Of a stretch of DNA of 64,000 nt, positions 1 through 13,438 are shown piece after piece. The first letter of the stretch is position 1, and every line of letters starts with the position of its first letter. The notes beneath the pieces were generated by a model. The model was not told where the DNA came from. It did no database searches and saw only the letters and a program-made list of their open reading frames with translations. Source of the DNA: Leptoclinus maculatus (lineage: Eukaryota; Chordata; Actinopteri; Perciformes; Stichaeidae). The stretch lies in NCBI GenBank assembly GCA_032191485.1, contig JAVDOI010000003.1:21252873-21316872 (forward strand), in the 5' to 3' direction. The translations under genes and the position numbers were made by a program.

Positions 1-691
1 CGTTCAGTGAAGGGATTACTGGTCCCTTTAACTGAGGAGCAGTTTATTGCATCTTCACTCGCAATCAATTCAAATCTCTTCTGTTCATGGTAATCAAATG
101 AGCAGAAAGGAAGCACTCTTCCTCTTCTGTTCTGTCTTTTGATGAGATCAGCAGAAGTCTTTTTTGTTTAAATCTCACATCAGCCCCCAGGCAGCCGCTT
201 TGTTCCTGCCTGCAGTGATGAGTGATCTTAATCTGAATCAACAACCATTTTACAGTCCACCGTCTCTCTTTTACAGTCCTCAACACGTAGATTAAGACGG
301 TTTGGTTGTTTCTGGAAGGTCTGAAAAGTATTTAGGCTGAAAGTCAAGCAAAGTACTTTTAGTTTACTTTAGTTGTGAAATCTTAAGAGGGAAGAACATT
401 ACACTCAAACACATGAAGTGCATCTTCATCATCTAATATTATCTCTTTATGCATACACACACACACACACACTCATACCAGTACACTTTGTTTAAAGTTT
501 ATATTAACGTGAATTGTATTAAAGATGGAAAAAACATGAATAACAGAAATATCTTAAATCTTATATCCCTGTAAAGTGATGCCATTATAAATGATTTATT
601 GTCCGTTAAATTCCCTCATTCCCTCATTTCCCCTGTCCGGACTTTCCTCTAAATCCCCCGATCTTGCCGGCCTGCTGTAAGTCCGTCTCAC
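1..691. other. Intron after E68 (partial)
   Basis: This is intron sequence at the 3' side of the window. Apart from a CA microsatellite near 454-472 I see nothing recognisable and no further spectrin exon. Confidence 0.6.
454..472. repeat. CA microsatellite
   Basis: About nine CA units in the intron after E68. Confidence 0.9.
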
Positions 692-923
692 CTGGAGGTC
701 CTGCAGGGAGCGCCGCAGCTGCTGCAGGCTGCAGTGGGCCGGTCCGGCGGGGGGGAGGAGCGTCTGTGTCTCCGACAGGAACCTCTGCAGCTTCCTCAGG
801 CTGCGGCTGTACAGGTGCCAGTGCCTCACCAGCCCCTCCACCAGGGAGCGCCGCTGGTCGGCCCGCTGCACCGCGCCCTGCCAGTGTTCCCTGAGGTGGG
901 CGAGCTTCAGGATGAAGTCGCTC
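692..923 (-). CDS. syne2: syne2 exon E68 (last in window)
   Basis: A 232-nt exon. One base completes the Arg codon, then SDFILKLA to LQDLQ in phase 0 at CAG|GTGAGA. The pattern KLQRFLSETQTLLPPAG and QLRRSL is the best evidence for nesprin-2 over nesprin-1. The gene continues past the window toward the KASH domain. Confidence 0.85.
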
Positions 924-3900
924 CTGGACACATTAACGCAGGTAAGGAGCTGCGTTTGCCCCGCCCTCTTTGTTTTAATAGGAGCACAGGCTCTTCTTAC
1001 CTGTCCTCCACCTCTCCTTTCTGCAGCAGGTGCAGAGCTTCAGTGATAACCGAGTGAAGGATCTGGTGACCGGTGGACAGCTCTGCCTGGAACCGCTGTA
1101 ACACCAGGAGAGATCGGGGTTTAGGGCTTTGTGTTTTCATTAAGTCTGTGTGTGAGTCTGTGCATCGCGGATGAATACCATGTGTGTGCAGAGCTGCTGT
1201 CGGAGGCCGATGTACGAGCCGGAGACGTCCACGGCCAGGCTGTCCTCCATCCTCTGCAGGAAAGACATCCAGCTCTCACACTTCTGCTGGAAGCTCTGCT
1301 GCCTCAGTGCATCCGTCTGCAGCTCACTGCACACAAGAAACACTTCAACCTTAATGCCGACGTTAATGGATTTTGGGGTAAAAGAAAAACTGACGTGCCC
1401 AGTGGTTGCTGCAGCTAAGAGTCAATTATTATATGTTGTATTATATATACAGCCCCCTGGTTCATGTGTTCGTGTGCTGATCTCAGATCTGACCTGCAGG
1501 CCTCCTCGGCTCTGGCGGAGGCGTCGGCCCAGCGGTGGTTGAGGCGTCGTAGGCGGCGCGCCGCCGCGTCACCCAGCGACCGGCTGCAGCTCTGCTCGTT
1601 CAGTACGTCCAGGTCAGCAGACGGGCCGCTCAGCTCCAGGAGGCCAGACTGGAAACACACGGTGGTCACAAGGGATCACAAGAGTCTGGACTACTACACT
1701 CTGTTACATTGAGTTTACTCGTTCTTCTCCACTCATTGTTCTGCAGACAAACTCCTTATTCAAGGCCTGAAGTGTCTTAGAGATCCATTTCCATCAACAC
1801 CTACATTAAACATTCATTCTGCAAAGAAATATTGTCCTTCTAACACGTCTTTAAGTCTAAATATCTTATTTTCTTAAAATAATTCTTAAAGGTCGGTCAG
1901 CTGGGTGTGAACATATTAAAGTCCTTTTAAACGCTCACCCAAACATCTGCAATTACATGAAGACTGAAAATGAGGATCTCGTGATGCAAAGAAATGATCA
2001 TTTAGTATCTCGTTATGAGACAGATTAAGACACTGGAATCACTTCAGTGATAAAAACTCCTCTCATGTCCGTCTCACCTGGTCCGCTGTCCGAGCCTCCG
2101 CTTGGTGCAGACGCTGCTGCCAAAGCTCCAGCTTTCCCTCCAGCGACTCCAGGACGTCTCCAAACCCCTGCAGCCGCTCCAGCTCCTCCTGCACGCAGGC
2201 GAGAGACACATGACGCGATGTCAGCTGGGTCTTAGTTTATAGGTCACTGTGACACTTAGTGCACGCAGGTGGCAGGTTAGGAAAACGCACAAGTAACGGA
2301 GTACACATAGGACGTCCTGAAGCAGGCACTAGAGCAAAACATTTCATAAACAATGAAACAATAACTTGGTGGAAGATGTCGGGTGGTCAGAGACACATTA
2401 CAAAACATCCACAGGTATATTTACACACCAGTACACGACCTCATGTCAAACACTGTCTTCAACGTTCAGCGCTCTCTAATCCACCGTCTATGAATAGACT
2501 GATTAACTGATGCGGTGTTACCTGCAGCTGACCCAGCATCCTCGTCACCTTCTGGCCGAGCTGCTGAACACCACGTGACAACAACCGGCTCTCTGATTGG
2601 ACCAGACTGGCGGCTGAAGGTTCCAGGTGGCCAATTAAGTCCTTGGAGGCCTCCAGCACCCCCTCCAGGCCGGACTGCAGAGTGCCGGTCCTCTCCAGGA
2701 GACTCTGTGGAGCAGAGGTGGACAGGGACAAACGGGGATTCGGATTTTAGGCCACGGAATAAGAGGACGGGAGAGTTTCAATAGCATGTGGTGTTGGTGT
2801 AGTTATTAGTTATTACTGGAGGGCTGAAGTTATTTATTGATATCTAAGAAAGTGGATCTTGTGTTGCTATATTCTGTTTCCAAGTGTCAAGAATGAACTT
2901 TTCAGCGGTTATCCGTCTAGAAAGGTTACAAGCAAATACCAAAACAAACCAAAACCTTCCGTCCAAAAACATAAACCAACGGCAGATTTAGACAGAATAT
3001 CTGTCCTCACCTGAGCACTGCGTATCCTGCCAGCGAGCTGCTCCGCGGCGTCGTCGTCGTCTGCAGCCGCTCCGCTCAGCGATGACCCGACGTCACCCTG
3101 CAGCGTCTGCAGCCGCTGAGAGAACGACGCAGCCAGCCGGCCGTAGACCTCCCACACCTGCAGGACGCCCCGACTCCTCCGGAGCAGCTGGTCCAACGCC
3201 GCGGACACCGCCGTCCAACTGGAGGAGGATTGGTTGATTAAAGGAGTGTGACGTCACAGCCCAGTGTCAGTTTGTGAAATAGTGGAGTCCGTCTCACCCG
3301 TCTCTCTGTCTGTCCAGCTGCTCTGTGAGGAGGGCGGCGGCAGCAGGACTGACGACGTCTCTGAGGGAGGAGGCGCTTTGACTCAGTTGGTCCCACTCTG
3401 CCTCTGAAGCTTCCGTCTCCTCGTGAAGAAGCTGCCTCCGACACAACGAACACCAGTCAGTCACCACCGGTACAACATCCAAACAAAATGAAACGTGCTC
3501 TTTCTGCACACGGAAACCAGAAACTTTAGAGTATATTCAAATTCCTGTCCAACTCTGTCCACATTACCTGCAGCTCTTCATGGAGATCTCTGTGCGTCTG
3601 CAGGCAGAGCGGAGAGCTGCTGCGATGATCCAGAGTCTGAGACGTTCTCGCCGTTTTCAGCATCATCCGATGCAGTCGCTTCTGCACACAATCCCACAGC
3701 TGCTGACCCTGAACCAGCCTCTGTTTTACTGAGTCATGCTGTCAAAGAACAGACAGGATGTTCCAATATTACCGAGAAGAAAGAAGCTAAAGCCGGCAGA
3801 CGAGACATCTCACATATTCCCTTAGTTGTGACAACAGTTTTATGAAGTTTAAGTAGGAATAAATACATTTTTGATGCCATATATATTTGTTTGTGATCAA

Positions 3901-6900
3901 ATTGCTGCTGGTAACTTGTCTTGTTTCTGTTAAGTCCACTTTCACATTGTCCTCAGCATCACTTACCTGCTGTGTGAGAGCTGCACAGGCCTGGATGGAT
4001 TTATCCGTCCGAGAGATGAAATCACTGCTGCTGTTTTCTCCTCCATCAAGTCCGTCTCTCAACTCCTGAAGAGCTGCAGACTTCTGCCTGATCTTCTCCT
4101 CAAGATCCTGACTCGCACACAAAAAAAAGGCGGAAAATGTTTCTATTTCTTTTGCCAAAAAGCCTTTCGAGCTTCAACTATTGAACCTGAAACAGCAGCT
4201 TTGGTTCAGGTGTTGCGATCGTTCTCACAGACCTGGCAGGTGTTGATGCTCCTCTGCAGCTCCGTCTGGCTGCTGGGCGTCTGAGCCGAGTCCATCCAGA
4301 GGTTCTGATCTGCGATCCAGCTGTTGATCTGCTGCAGTCGGGCCTCCCGCTCCACTCTGCTCCTCAGCTCCTGCTCCGCCTCCTGGAGCTGAACACCGAC
4401 AAACAAACAACAACAGCGGGTCGGACATATTTCTCCTGAGGGTCAAGGACTTGAGAATGTTAAGGAACGATGATTAAATCATCAGCTGCTCTTGCTGAGC
4501 TTCACCGTTTAGTGAAAGGATATTTCATCATGAACAAAATGAAAAATAATGGGGAATCCAAATAGAGTGAAAACTGCATTAACTTTGGTGAAGAGTCAAG
4601 CGTTTGGTTCATTTAATGGGATATTCTAGACCAGGTTTCTGAGCCGTCTCAGGTCCATGACCCCACTTCTACTGTGGGTAAATTGACGTGATGCCACTAG
4701 TTTTTTATACAGCCCAATATCGCACATTTCCCCCCCCCCCCGGTCTCTGTACAGCAACTACAACCAATGGATTTGGGATCAGGGGAAAAAGCGTATAAGT
4801 AGACCTTGATTTGTTTGTTTTCTGACCTGAGAGTTGAGTGTTTCCTGCAAACCGAGCCACTGATGGCTGAGCTGACCCTGCTCCTCTGCAAACTGGTTGT
4901 GCTCACTGCGCCTCCTCTGGCCGTCCTCGGTACTGCACGTCTGTAACGACTGGCTCACATAGTCCAGTGTGGCCTGATGCGCCGACATCTCTGTCAGATA
5001 CTCCTATCAAAATAAATCAAGTTAAACAAGACTTCTAGCAGGGAATCAAGAATTAGTGCACTAACAGCGTCCAACCACCAACACTTCCATCACTCAGCTC
5101 TTCTCTACCTTGCAGTATTTCAGGAGCTGACTCAGATCAGCGTTGGTGGAGGAGGCTCTGTTGACTCTGCTGCGATGCTCCTCCAGACGGGACTCAGCAA
5201 CTTCCAGCCAGACCTGCAGCTCCAGCAGCGCCCCCTGCTGGGTCATCGTCTTCATCCATCGCTGAGGAGGCAAACAAAATGATGTACTTACTCTCTGTTC
5301 TTCAAGAAGCACTTTTTGCTCTCCTCAAACAAAGATTCAGCTAATCCAGGATTGTTCTGCCCTTGTGGTCAAATATAACTCCAGTCTGATCGAGTCTCTG
5401 CGGTCAGCCTGTACGCTTTAGGAGGATCTACTCAATGAAATGATGTTATTTGTCTGTAAATGGCTGTGGCTCTGAGGTAAATATCAGAGGGTTGATACGC
5501 AGGAGTCTGGGCTAGTTTTACAATGTAAAGCTAAAGATATTTCTTTACTTTGACCTTTAAGAGGAATATATCTAAGAATAACTTGAAAAGGAGGTGAGTG
5601 AGAGGGCAAAACAGTGGGCGAGGGAGGGGGGGGGGAGAAAATACTATGAATCAGAAGACAGAAAACAGAAGTGAGGAACGGAAAATAACGAATAACAGCA
5701 GGAAGAGAGGATGAGAGGAGGAGGGAGAGAGGAGAAAAGAGAGGGAAGTAGAACAGAATAGAGAAAGAAAGAGGAGACCCAGACAGACGGAGGAGAATGC
5801 TTTCACACCAATAGGCGTGAGAAGAGTCCCCGTGACGGCATTGTGCCGCACGGCGGGGATGTTTAAAACTAATTGGTGACAAAAAGACTGCGGCGAGGTT
5901 TTTGAAATACCAAACGGCTCTACACTGTACATGTGGGCGCGGAGAGGCAAACATTGGTACGCATTTTGATATTCAGAAACACACAAGGACAAAAAAATTG
6001 TAAGTCAAAAAGAAAAGTCAATAAATGTTCAGAAAAAGTAGGCGAGGCCAAGAAAGCATCATCTTATTCTCAGTGAGAATTACTCATTTAAATAAGTGAA
6101 ACACTATATTTATATCAAACTTATGGAAGTCACGTACTACGGTGGCCGAGAAGTGTCAAACAAATGCAAAAAAGAGAAAGTGAGCAATGAAAGGGGCCGA
6201 CTGTTAGGAGGTTCCTTCCAGATGTGCTTTTGCAACGTTGAGTTGAATCCTTCTTACCTTATGCAGAGCTTGTTGGACGACAGGAACATCGGCCAGCAGC
6301 CCGGACCAGTCCAGCTCTATCCGTCTGAGCTGGGAGCAGAGATCTGGGTCAGAGGGCTCCTGGTCCTCTTCCCTCAGCTCAACCAGCTGGGTTCCAACAC
6401 AGATAACAGCCACCTTCAGTTCAGATGTGGCCTCCAACTCTTTGGTCAAAGTCTACAAATAGAAATGTTTGGTTATATTCTGTTCTCCACAATCGCAAAA
6501 TATACATTTTCAGTGTGTAGAGATCGTGACTACACACTAGTTTAACGGTCTACTGACATTAAGACTAGATGGTCTAACTCTATACTACAGAAAACCTCCC
6601 GACATTAAGATTATACTTTGACGCATCCAGTCGTTGGGTCTACAAAACGTCCCTCTGGTTAAGTTTCTGTATGCGGGCCGTATACGACTAAAGTAGAGTT
6701 GCAGTTCATGAAATCCCTTCAGGAAGTCTTCATCTTTACAATATGAAAGGTAAGCTGATGTTATTTATTGAACAAAATGCAAAGAAAACAACAACAGACT
6801 TGTATTAGAGAGGAAACAAAAGATGAATCATTTAATTAAACTGGAACTGTAGCGATGTTTAGACATGTGTGCAGGTTTGAATTAGTTCTTTTCTCGGTGA

Positions 6901-7438
6901 AGTCTGGTATGAACCAGCTCCTGCTCACCACAGACTGGAGGTAGTGGTCACGCCTCTGTTCAGCATCCATCTCCTCCTCCGCGGAAACGGAGAGACGACT
7001 GCATTTGTCAACGAGCTCTCTGGCTCCGCCCATCCAGTCCGCCAGCACAGCGGAGTCACGAGAAAACCTGTTTATTGGTGGAAAATAGCACATTAGAATT
7101 AAGCAATCTACCTTAATATCGTGTAATCTGAATAATTGAACAAGTATGTTTCTCTCTGTCTCATCTCCCACCTGCTCCTCAGCTTCCTGTTCCTCTCCTC
7201 ATTGGTGCGTTCGTGCTCCACCTTCTTCTGCAGGGCTCTCCATCGGGCCTCCAGCTCGCTGGTGGACACGCCCACCCCTCCACAGCCGGCCACCTGCAGC
7301 CAATGTCCCGCCTCCAGCATCCGACTGAACCGCGCCTCGTTCCCCTCCAGAACGCCACGCTGCTCCGGTCAGAAAGACAAAAAACCTTATAAAAGAGACA
7401 GCTAGCCTACTGTAGCTCTGGTGTCTTCACCTCCTTCA

Positions 7439-7472
<34 letters not shown>

Positions 7473-10400
7473 TGTTGACCACTGAGCGAGTTGCAGCCAT
7501 TTCAGATGAATAAGAGACACATTTCCAATTCCACAGCGGAGCCACAGAGACCATGAACCAAAATGAATTCTAGTCGGAGGTCTGCTAATAACTCGCATCA
7601 AAGCCCAAGAACATTGTGTGCCCCTACAGAAAACAACCCATTCACTTATACTTAATTGAGCCAATTAGGTTTTGAGTGCAATGCACAAAGTAGAGCATGG
7701 AGGGCGCGCCCAAATCGTCTCCAAATGAGCAGAACGGAACATTGCAAAATGAGCTCCGTCCTCCAGTCGGCTGCTTGTTTAATCAAAGTCATACCCAGAC
7801 AGTCAGAAAGAACATAAGTATTAATAATAAAAAAAAAATGTACCTGGTAGAGAGAGAGCTTCTCTGATATCTGCTTCTCAGGATTAACCCCGACGTGCAT
7901 CTTGGGAAATGAAGCCTCATTGGCTCTCAGCAGGGAGTCTGACCAGGCGCCGTCCTCCTCCCACTGTGACCACACCTGAGACAGACGGAGAGAGACGATG
8001 ACGGTCAGAAGAGACGTCTCCGTCAAATAAGCTGCTCCTGTTCCCTGATTAAAATAAACGCATCATGTTATATAACTGTGTTGAACAGATTTCTCTTGGC
8101 TGATGAATCAGAACCTTACAGCCATGCTAGCCGCCTCGGAGATGATGCTAAAGCATGCACTGTTTAGATCATCTTTTATTGCTTCGTTTCATTCTTACCT
8201 TCTCGTCCAATGAATAAACTGCCTGTCATGCACTACCTGTATTGTTTCCTGCATCCTGGTCCCTTTCTCCAGTCCGTGCTGCTGCAGTCGGGCCACCTCG
8301 TCCTGCAGGCCCGTCACTACACCCTCCCACCTCTGGAGGGCGCTCTCTGGGACTCTCTGGGTGAGCTGCTGCAGGATCTTAAAATGATGGCCCAGGAACT
8401 GGAAGAACTTCTGATAACAGAGAGGGTACGGAATGTTAAAAGAGTATATTTAGCTAACAAAGCAGCCGTATTTTTCCTCTTCTGTATTCAACAGGCGGTA
8501 CCGTGTGACCGCCGAGCTGCTGCTGGAGCTGAGCTCTGCTGTGCAGCTCGGTGTCGGGCCGCCGGGCGAGGCGTTCGGAGCCCAGAGCCAGCAGCTCCTC
8601 TAGGCTGTAAACCAGCCGCTCGTACTGCTGCTGCAGCTCCACGCTGGTCTTCAGCTCCTCACAGCGGGAGCGAACACCACCCAGAGAACCGTCCAGCTCC
8701 CCCTGCACATAGGAGGCAAACACAGATTTAAACATGCAACTGAATCACCCAGTTATTGAGCATTATCTTTAGGGAGTAAGCTTCGCCAAATGTCCAGATG
8801 TGACGTTTAGCCGTTAGCTCACCTGCAGCTGCGAGGCCTGCTGGATGATAGAGGGGGGCAGGTGGCGTCGGTCAGCCTCCTCCAGCAGGGAGCTCACCTG
8901 CTCCACCTGCTGCTGCAGAGACTCCTGCATCTCAACCAAAGCCTGGAAAATAAACACACACACACACACACACACTATGACCAATACAATCTTTATGATG
9001 TTGACTAACGAACAGTCAAACTTGTTAAATCTCTTGTGTGAATGACTTTCGGGCTATTCCTCAAGTGCCGAGTGAAGTCCTCTCTCTCTTTCTAACTTTA
9101 AAGGTAATACTGGTGCATAAACTAAAATAAAGGGTTTCACCTCATAATTCTATTCTATTATCCTTGTTTCTCTGGTTGTTCACATAAAGAACCAACCAGT
9201 ATCTCTATGCTGGGAAAGCAAAATGTGGTTTAAAGTATTTTTACTTTTACAGCTTATATTAATTAAGTGTTTGCCTATTTATAGGTAAGAAGCACTCTAG
9301 CAGATCGCTCAGAATGCGAGCAGCTCGTTGAAGTGAAATACCTCCATGGAAACAGTACCTGTAGCTGTTTGTTAAGGTCCAGGGTTCCACTGAACTCGTT
9401 AGTGATCTGGTGAACCGTCGCCTGGTTAGAAGTGAAGGCTGCATGCAACTCATTTAGTAGCATCTGTTGGTTAAACACACAACACTGGTCCTTGAAACTG
9501 GTCATGCAAACGACAAGTTATAAGATTCATTACGTGGAGGAACTGACAACTCACGGGGAGACACACAAAAACATAGTTTAGAAATCGACTGATTTCAGTA
9601 TTTCAGGGTGTGTCGTGCGTTTGTCATAATATCTGACCTGGTGCTTCGTCAGCTCCTCCTGCAGGTTTGTGAGCTGCTTCTCTCTGCTGGTCAGTGCAGA
9701 CCGGACCACAGGAAGCACTCGGCACAGATCATCCACACACTGCTGAGCACACGCTGAGCCCAGGACACGGCTGACCTCTGACCCCTGAGAGGCCAGCTCA
9801 CTGCCGAGGGTAGCCAGCTCTGCAGACAGGGTCTGAAAAAGGAACACAAGGAAGTCCTTTATAGAGTTTGATTGTGGCATTGTTGTGCTTTGGGTCAGCC
9901 TGTGAAAGGGTTAAAATTGTAAGACAAACACACGGACAACTCTCAGACCAGAAAACGCTGTGGTAGAGACCTGTCAATCACTGTGTAGCCCCGCCCTAAA
10001 GCGTACCCTGCTTTATGGTCTATTTGACTCTAAATGGACCATAATTTACTAAATGAACATCATGCTGTATTGAAGAAGACTTGAAACTAGAGATTGAGAC
10101 CATAAACTCATGTTTACAATGTTTACTGAGGTAATAAATCAAGAGAGAAGTAGAGTCATTTTCTCATAGACTTCTATACAACCAGAGGAGTCGCCCCCTG
10201 GTGGACACTAGAGAGAATGCAGCTTTAAGTAACACTTCAGCATTGTCTTCACTTTTCACACCCAAGTAATTCCCCTGGAAATGCGTCAGTGAGGGATATA
10301 AGTCATTATTTTCATTATCAATTAACCTGTCAATTATTTATTATTATTATTTGGTTCATAAAATGTAAAATATCGTAAACGAGGCTGAGAGTCTACACCC

Positions 10401-13400
10401 AAGCTAGAGGCTCTGTGAGGCTCTGACTTGCTTGAATTTAGGATTGGATAAATAAAAAAATGAAAATGAAAAGTTAGTGATCAGAAGGAACAACAAAGTC
10501 TTTATATGAGATATTTCACACAAAGAAAAACAAATGAACCTCACGGTGGCGCTAGAGAAAAAGGTCAAGGGATCACCAAAGTCAGTATGATGCATCCTCT
10601 GGGGACCATGAATGTCAACTTTTTGTAGTTGCTAAAATATTTCAGTCTGGACCAAAGTAGTGGACCACCCTCTCATTTAAAGTGAGAATAACCCCAAAAT
10701 TATTGTTTTGGCGAGTCCCACCTGCAGCAGCCTCCGCTCTGTGTCCCCCTCGTGTGTCGTCCCAGCAGGCGAGTGCAGCAGGCTGTTGATGGAGGACAGG
10801 GACAGGGACGTCCCACGCAGGACATGAAACAAACCCTCGTCCAGTGTCTGACGGGAGCTGTCCACATGGGAGGCCTGAAGACGGAGAGAGGTGAGTCAAA
10901 CTATTAACAGTCCTACCGCGCAAGTATTTAGTCAGTCAGATGGAAATGTTGTGTCATTATTGTAATGGTAAAAATATGTATTAGCATCATGGAAAGTTTT
11001 TAACTAACATAGTGTAACCTCTTAGGATAAATAGAGAAGTAAAACAGGCCCTGCAAGACACAGATGTCAGCACATGAAGACCTGTTTTCCGTATGTCAGA
11101 CAAGTTCACATGCTCGGTTTCTTGGAAGGGCAGTTTAAAACTTTGAATCTTTTGAAGACATTATTGATTTGTGAACGACACTCTCTTCTCCCGATTAACA
11201 TAGAAATCTTCCATCGCATTATGAATCAAGAGGAAGAGGCTTCATCAGTCTGGCGTCACTCTTCTCTTCCTATCGTTCACGTTGGTTGCTTCCTGCTCTT
11301 CTTTTGCGTAGAGTGTGATGTCAGAATGTGTTTCCCGTGGTGAGCGATGAAAAGAAAAAAACATGCCGGAGATTCCATCTTTCATGCTAATCAAACAAAG
11401 AAATGTAGGTTTTGAAAATCGATCTAAAAACTCTGGAGTTAGTCGTGTTTTGTAGAAGCAGCACTTTTCTCCAACACGCCAGTTTGGTTTCTCTTGCTTT
11501 CATCAGGTTGATTCCAGTCTTAACTATCCATCACTTACAGTCTGTGACTTTACAGGAGAAATAAATATTACACTTAATCTGTCGATGGACGATCGACAAA
11601 AGGTTAAACCCGGTCAGCCTCTTAACAAATCTACAAGTGACCTCAACGCCTTTGGTGATTCACTAAAGAATATAAAAATTCATATCAATCACCACGTCTG
11701 ATTCGTTGGGTTGAGGTTCAATTCCTCATCTTCCAAAATGTCTCTTTGTGGTTTCAGATAGTCGAACTCTTTATTCAGACATAAACATATCTTTGTAGCC
11801 AGTTAACAGGAAGTGACCATATCTGGACTGAGGAGGAGTGACTTAGAGACGCCGTATACGTCTCTGGTAGAGACCTGTCAATCACTGTGTAGCCCCGCCC
11901 CTAAAGCATACCCTGCTTTATGGTCTATTTGACTCTAAAAGGACCATAATTTACTAAATGAACATCATGCTGTATTGAAGAAGACTTGAAACGAGAGATT
12001 GAGACCATAAACTCATGTTTACAATGTTTACTGAGGTAATAAATCAAGAGAGAAGCAGAGTCATTTTCTCATAGACTTCTATACAACCAGAGGAGTCGCC
12101 CCCTGCTGGACACTAGAGAGAATGCAGCTTTAACACGTGAAGCTTTGACTTCACATTTCAGAAGCAGAGGTTGCCGCCTGCTAAGGACAGCAGAGAGACT
12201 TGTTTTAAAGGGATGCACAGGGGTTAAGGATTAATAATGTAGGCGACTAATCATCTAGGCCCCCCCCCCCCCCCCCCTTGCATTTATCTCATGGCCCCTT
12301 GGAGGCGTCCCAGCATACATCTTGTCCTGACAACGAGCCCGTACCTGATCCAGCGGCTCTGTCGCTGTGATTCCCAGCCCTCTCAGGCGGCTGATGTGGG
12401 TTTGGAGCTCTTTCATGGTCTGTGCGCCAATCATGCGTCCTGCTGTTCCATCACTACGCCTCGTAGATGAGTCTGTCACCTTCAGAGAGAAAGAGACAGA
12501 GAGAGAGACAGAGAGAGAGAAGAAGACACACACGACTCCCATCAAGCCCTGCAGGACTCCCCATCACACCAAAGACACAACAAAGTGCCTTCTGCTCAAA
12601 GAAGGTGATAATCAAGCGCGGCGAGAGCACCGATTTTTTCTTTTTTCTTTTGTATTTCGAAAAAAGAGAAAGTGATAATCAAGCACTTCAGCTCTCACGA
12701 CGAAGGCCTTTACCTCGGAGGGAGGAAGCAGCCAGCTCTCCTCCAGAGCCAGCAGCCGGCTGTGAAGGCCGGCCCACTTCTTCTGAGCGGAGTCCTCCTC
12801 CGCATCAGCCTCAGCAGGAGGCGACCTGCAGGGAGGGAGAAGAGGCTGGAAATTAACTCTTCATCTTTCTTTCTCTGCTTGCTGTCTATTATCATCTCTC
12901 ACGTCTGTTTATCTCTTCAAAGTGGCAAATTACATTTTAAAATTGAACTGCGCTGATTGGACAAATCTAATTAAACTATGTAAGAAGTTAGAAGATATAC
13001 AATACAAAACTCTTCTTATATTTTGTGTTATTCTCATAATTCGACTGCAGCCTTATTCGGCCCTGTATATAAATACTTACACTCATTTCTAAAAGTGAAA
13101 TTCTTTTAATAGAATACAATTTGAGGACTCAATAGAAGCACTTGTTAACGTTCAGATGTATTATTGTGTCGGGACAATGTCAAAATTGGAAAGAAGAGAC
13201 AAATAAACTAAAATATAAAATCTGTAATATACACTCAGACCAAATATACATATAATGATAATAATGTGATGGTGCGGTGTGTTACCGTGAAGACAGCTGG
13301 CCGTGGTCCTCTGCTTCCTGGCCGTGGAGTAGAGTCCTGCTGCCCTGCCTGGCAATGGCCCGAGTCAGTCCTCTCTGTTCAGTCAGCTCCAGCTCCAACT

Positions 13401-13405
13401 CCTGC

Positions 13406-13438
<33 letters not shown>

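Larger units (their letters stand above)
10875..12344. other. Intron between E45 and E46
   Basis: A 1,470-nt intron. Besides the dispersed repeat copy at 11866-12133 and a C18 run at 12260-12277, nothing is recognisable. Confidence 0.6.

Noticed and set aside
596..691. Continuation of the E68 frame past position 692
   Set aside because: The good donor CAG|GTGAGA ends the exon; the frame beyond it is intron read-through to a chance stop.
3298..3435. Acceptor GTCGGAG for E61
   Set aside because: It gives a frame with Arg/Ser-rich, non-spectrin sequence and breaks the join to E62; the next AG restores the rod.
3568..3728. Acceptor ACTCAG for E60 instead of TTTGACAG
   Set aside because: It would place a TAA stop as the first codon in the phase set by E59.
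8199..8236. Longer E51 using the donor at AAG|GTAAGA
   Set aside because: The 38 extra bases would shift the frame before E50's neighbour E52, which starts in phase 0.
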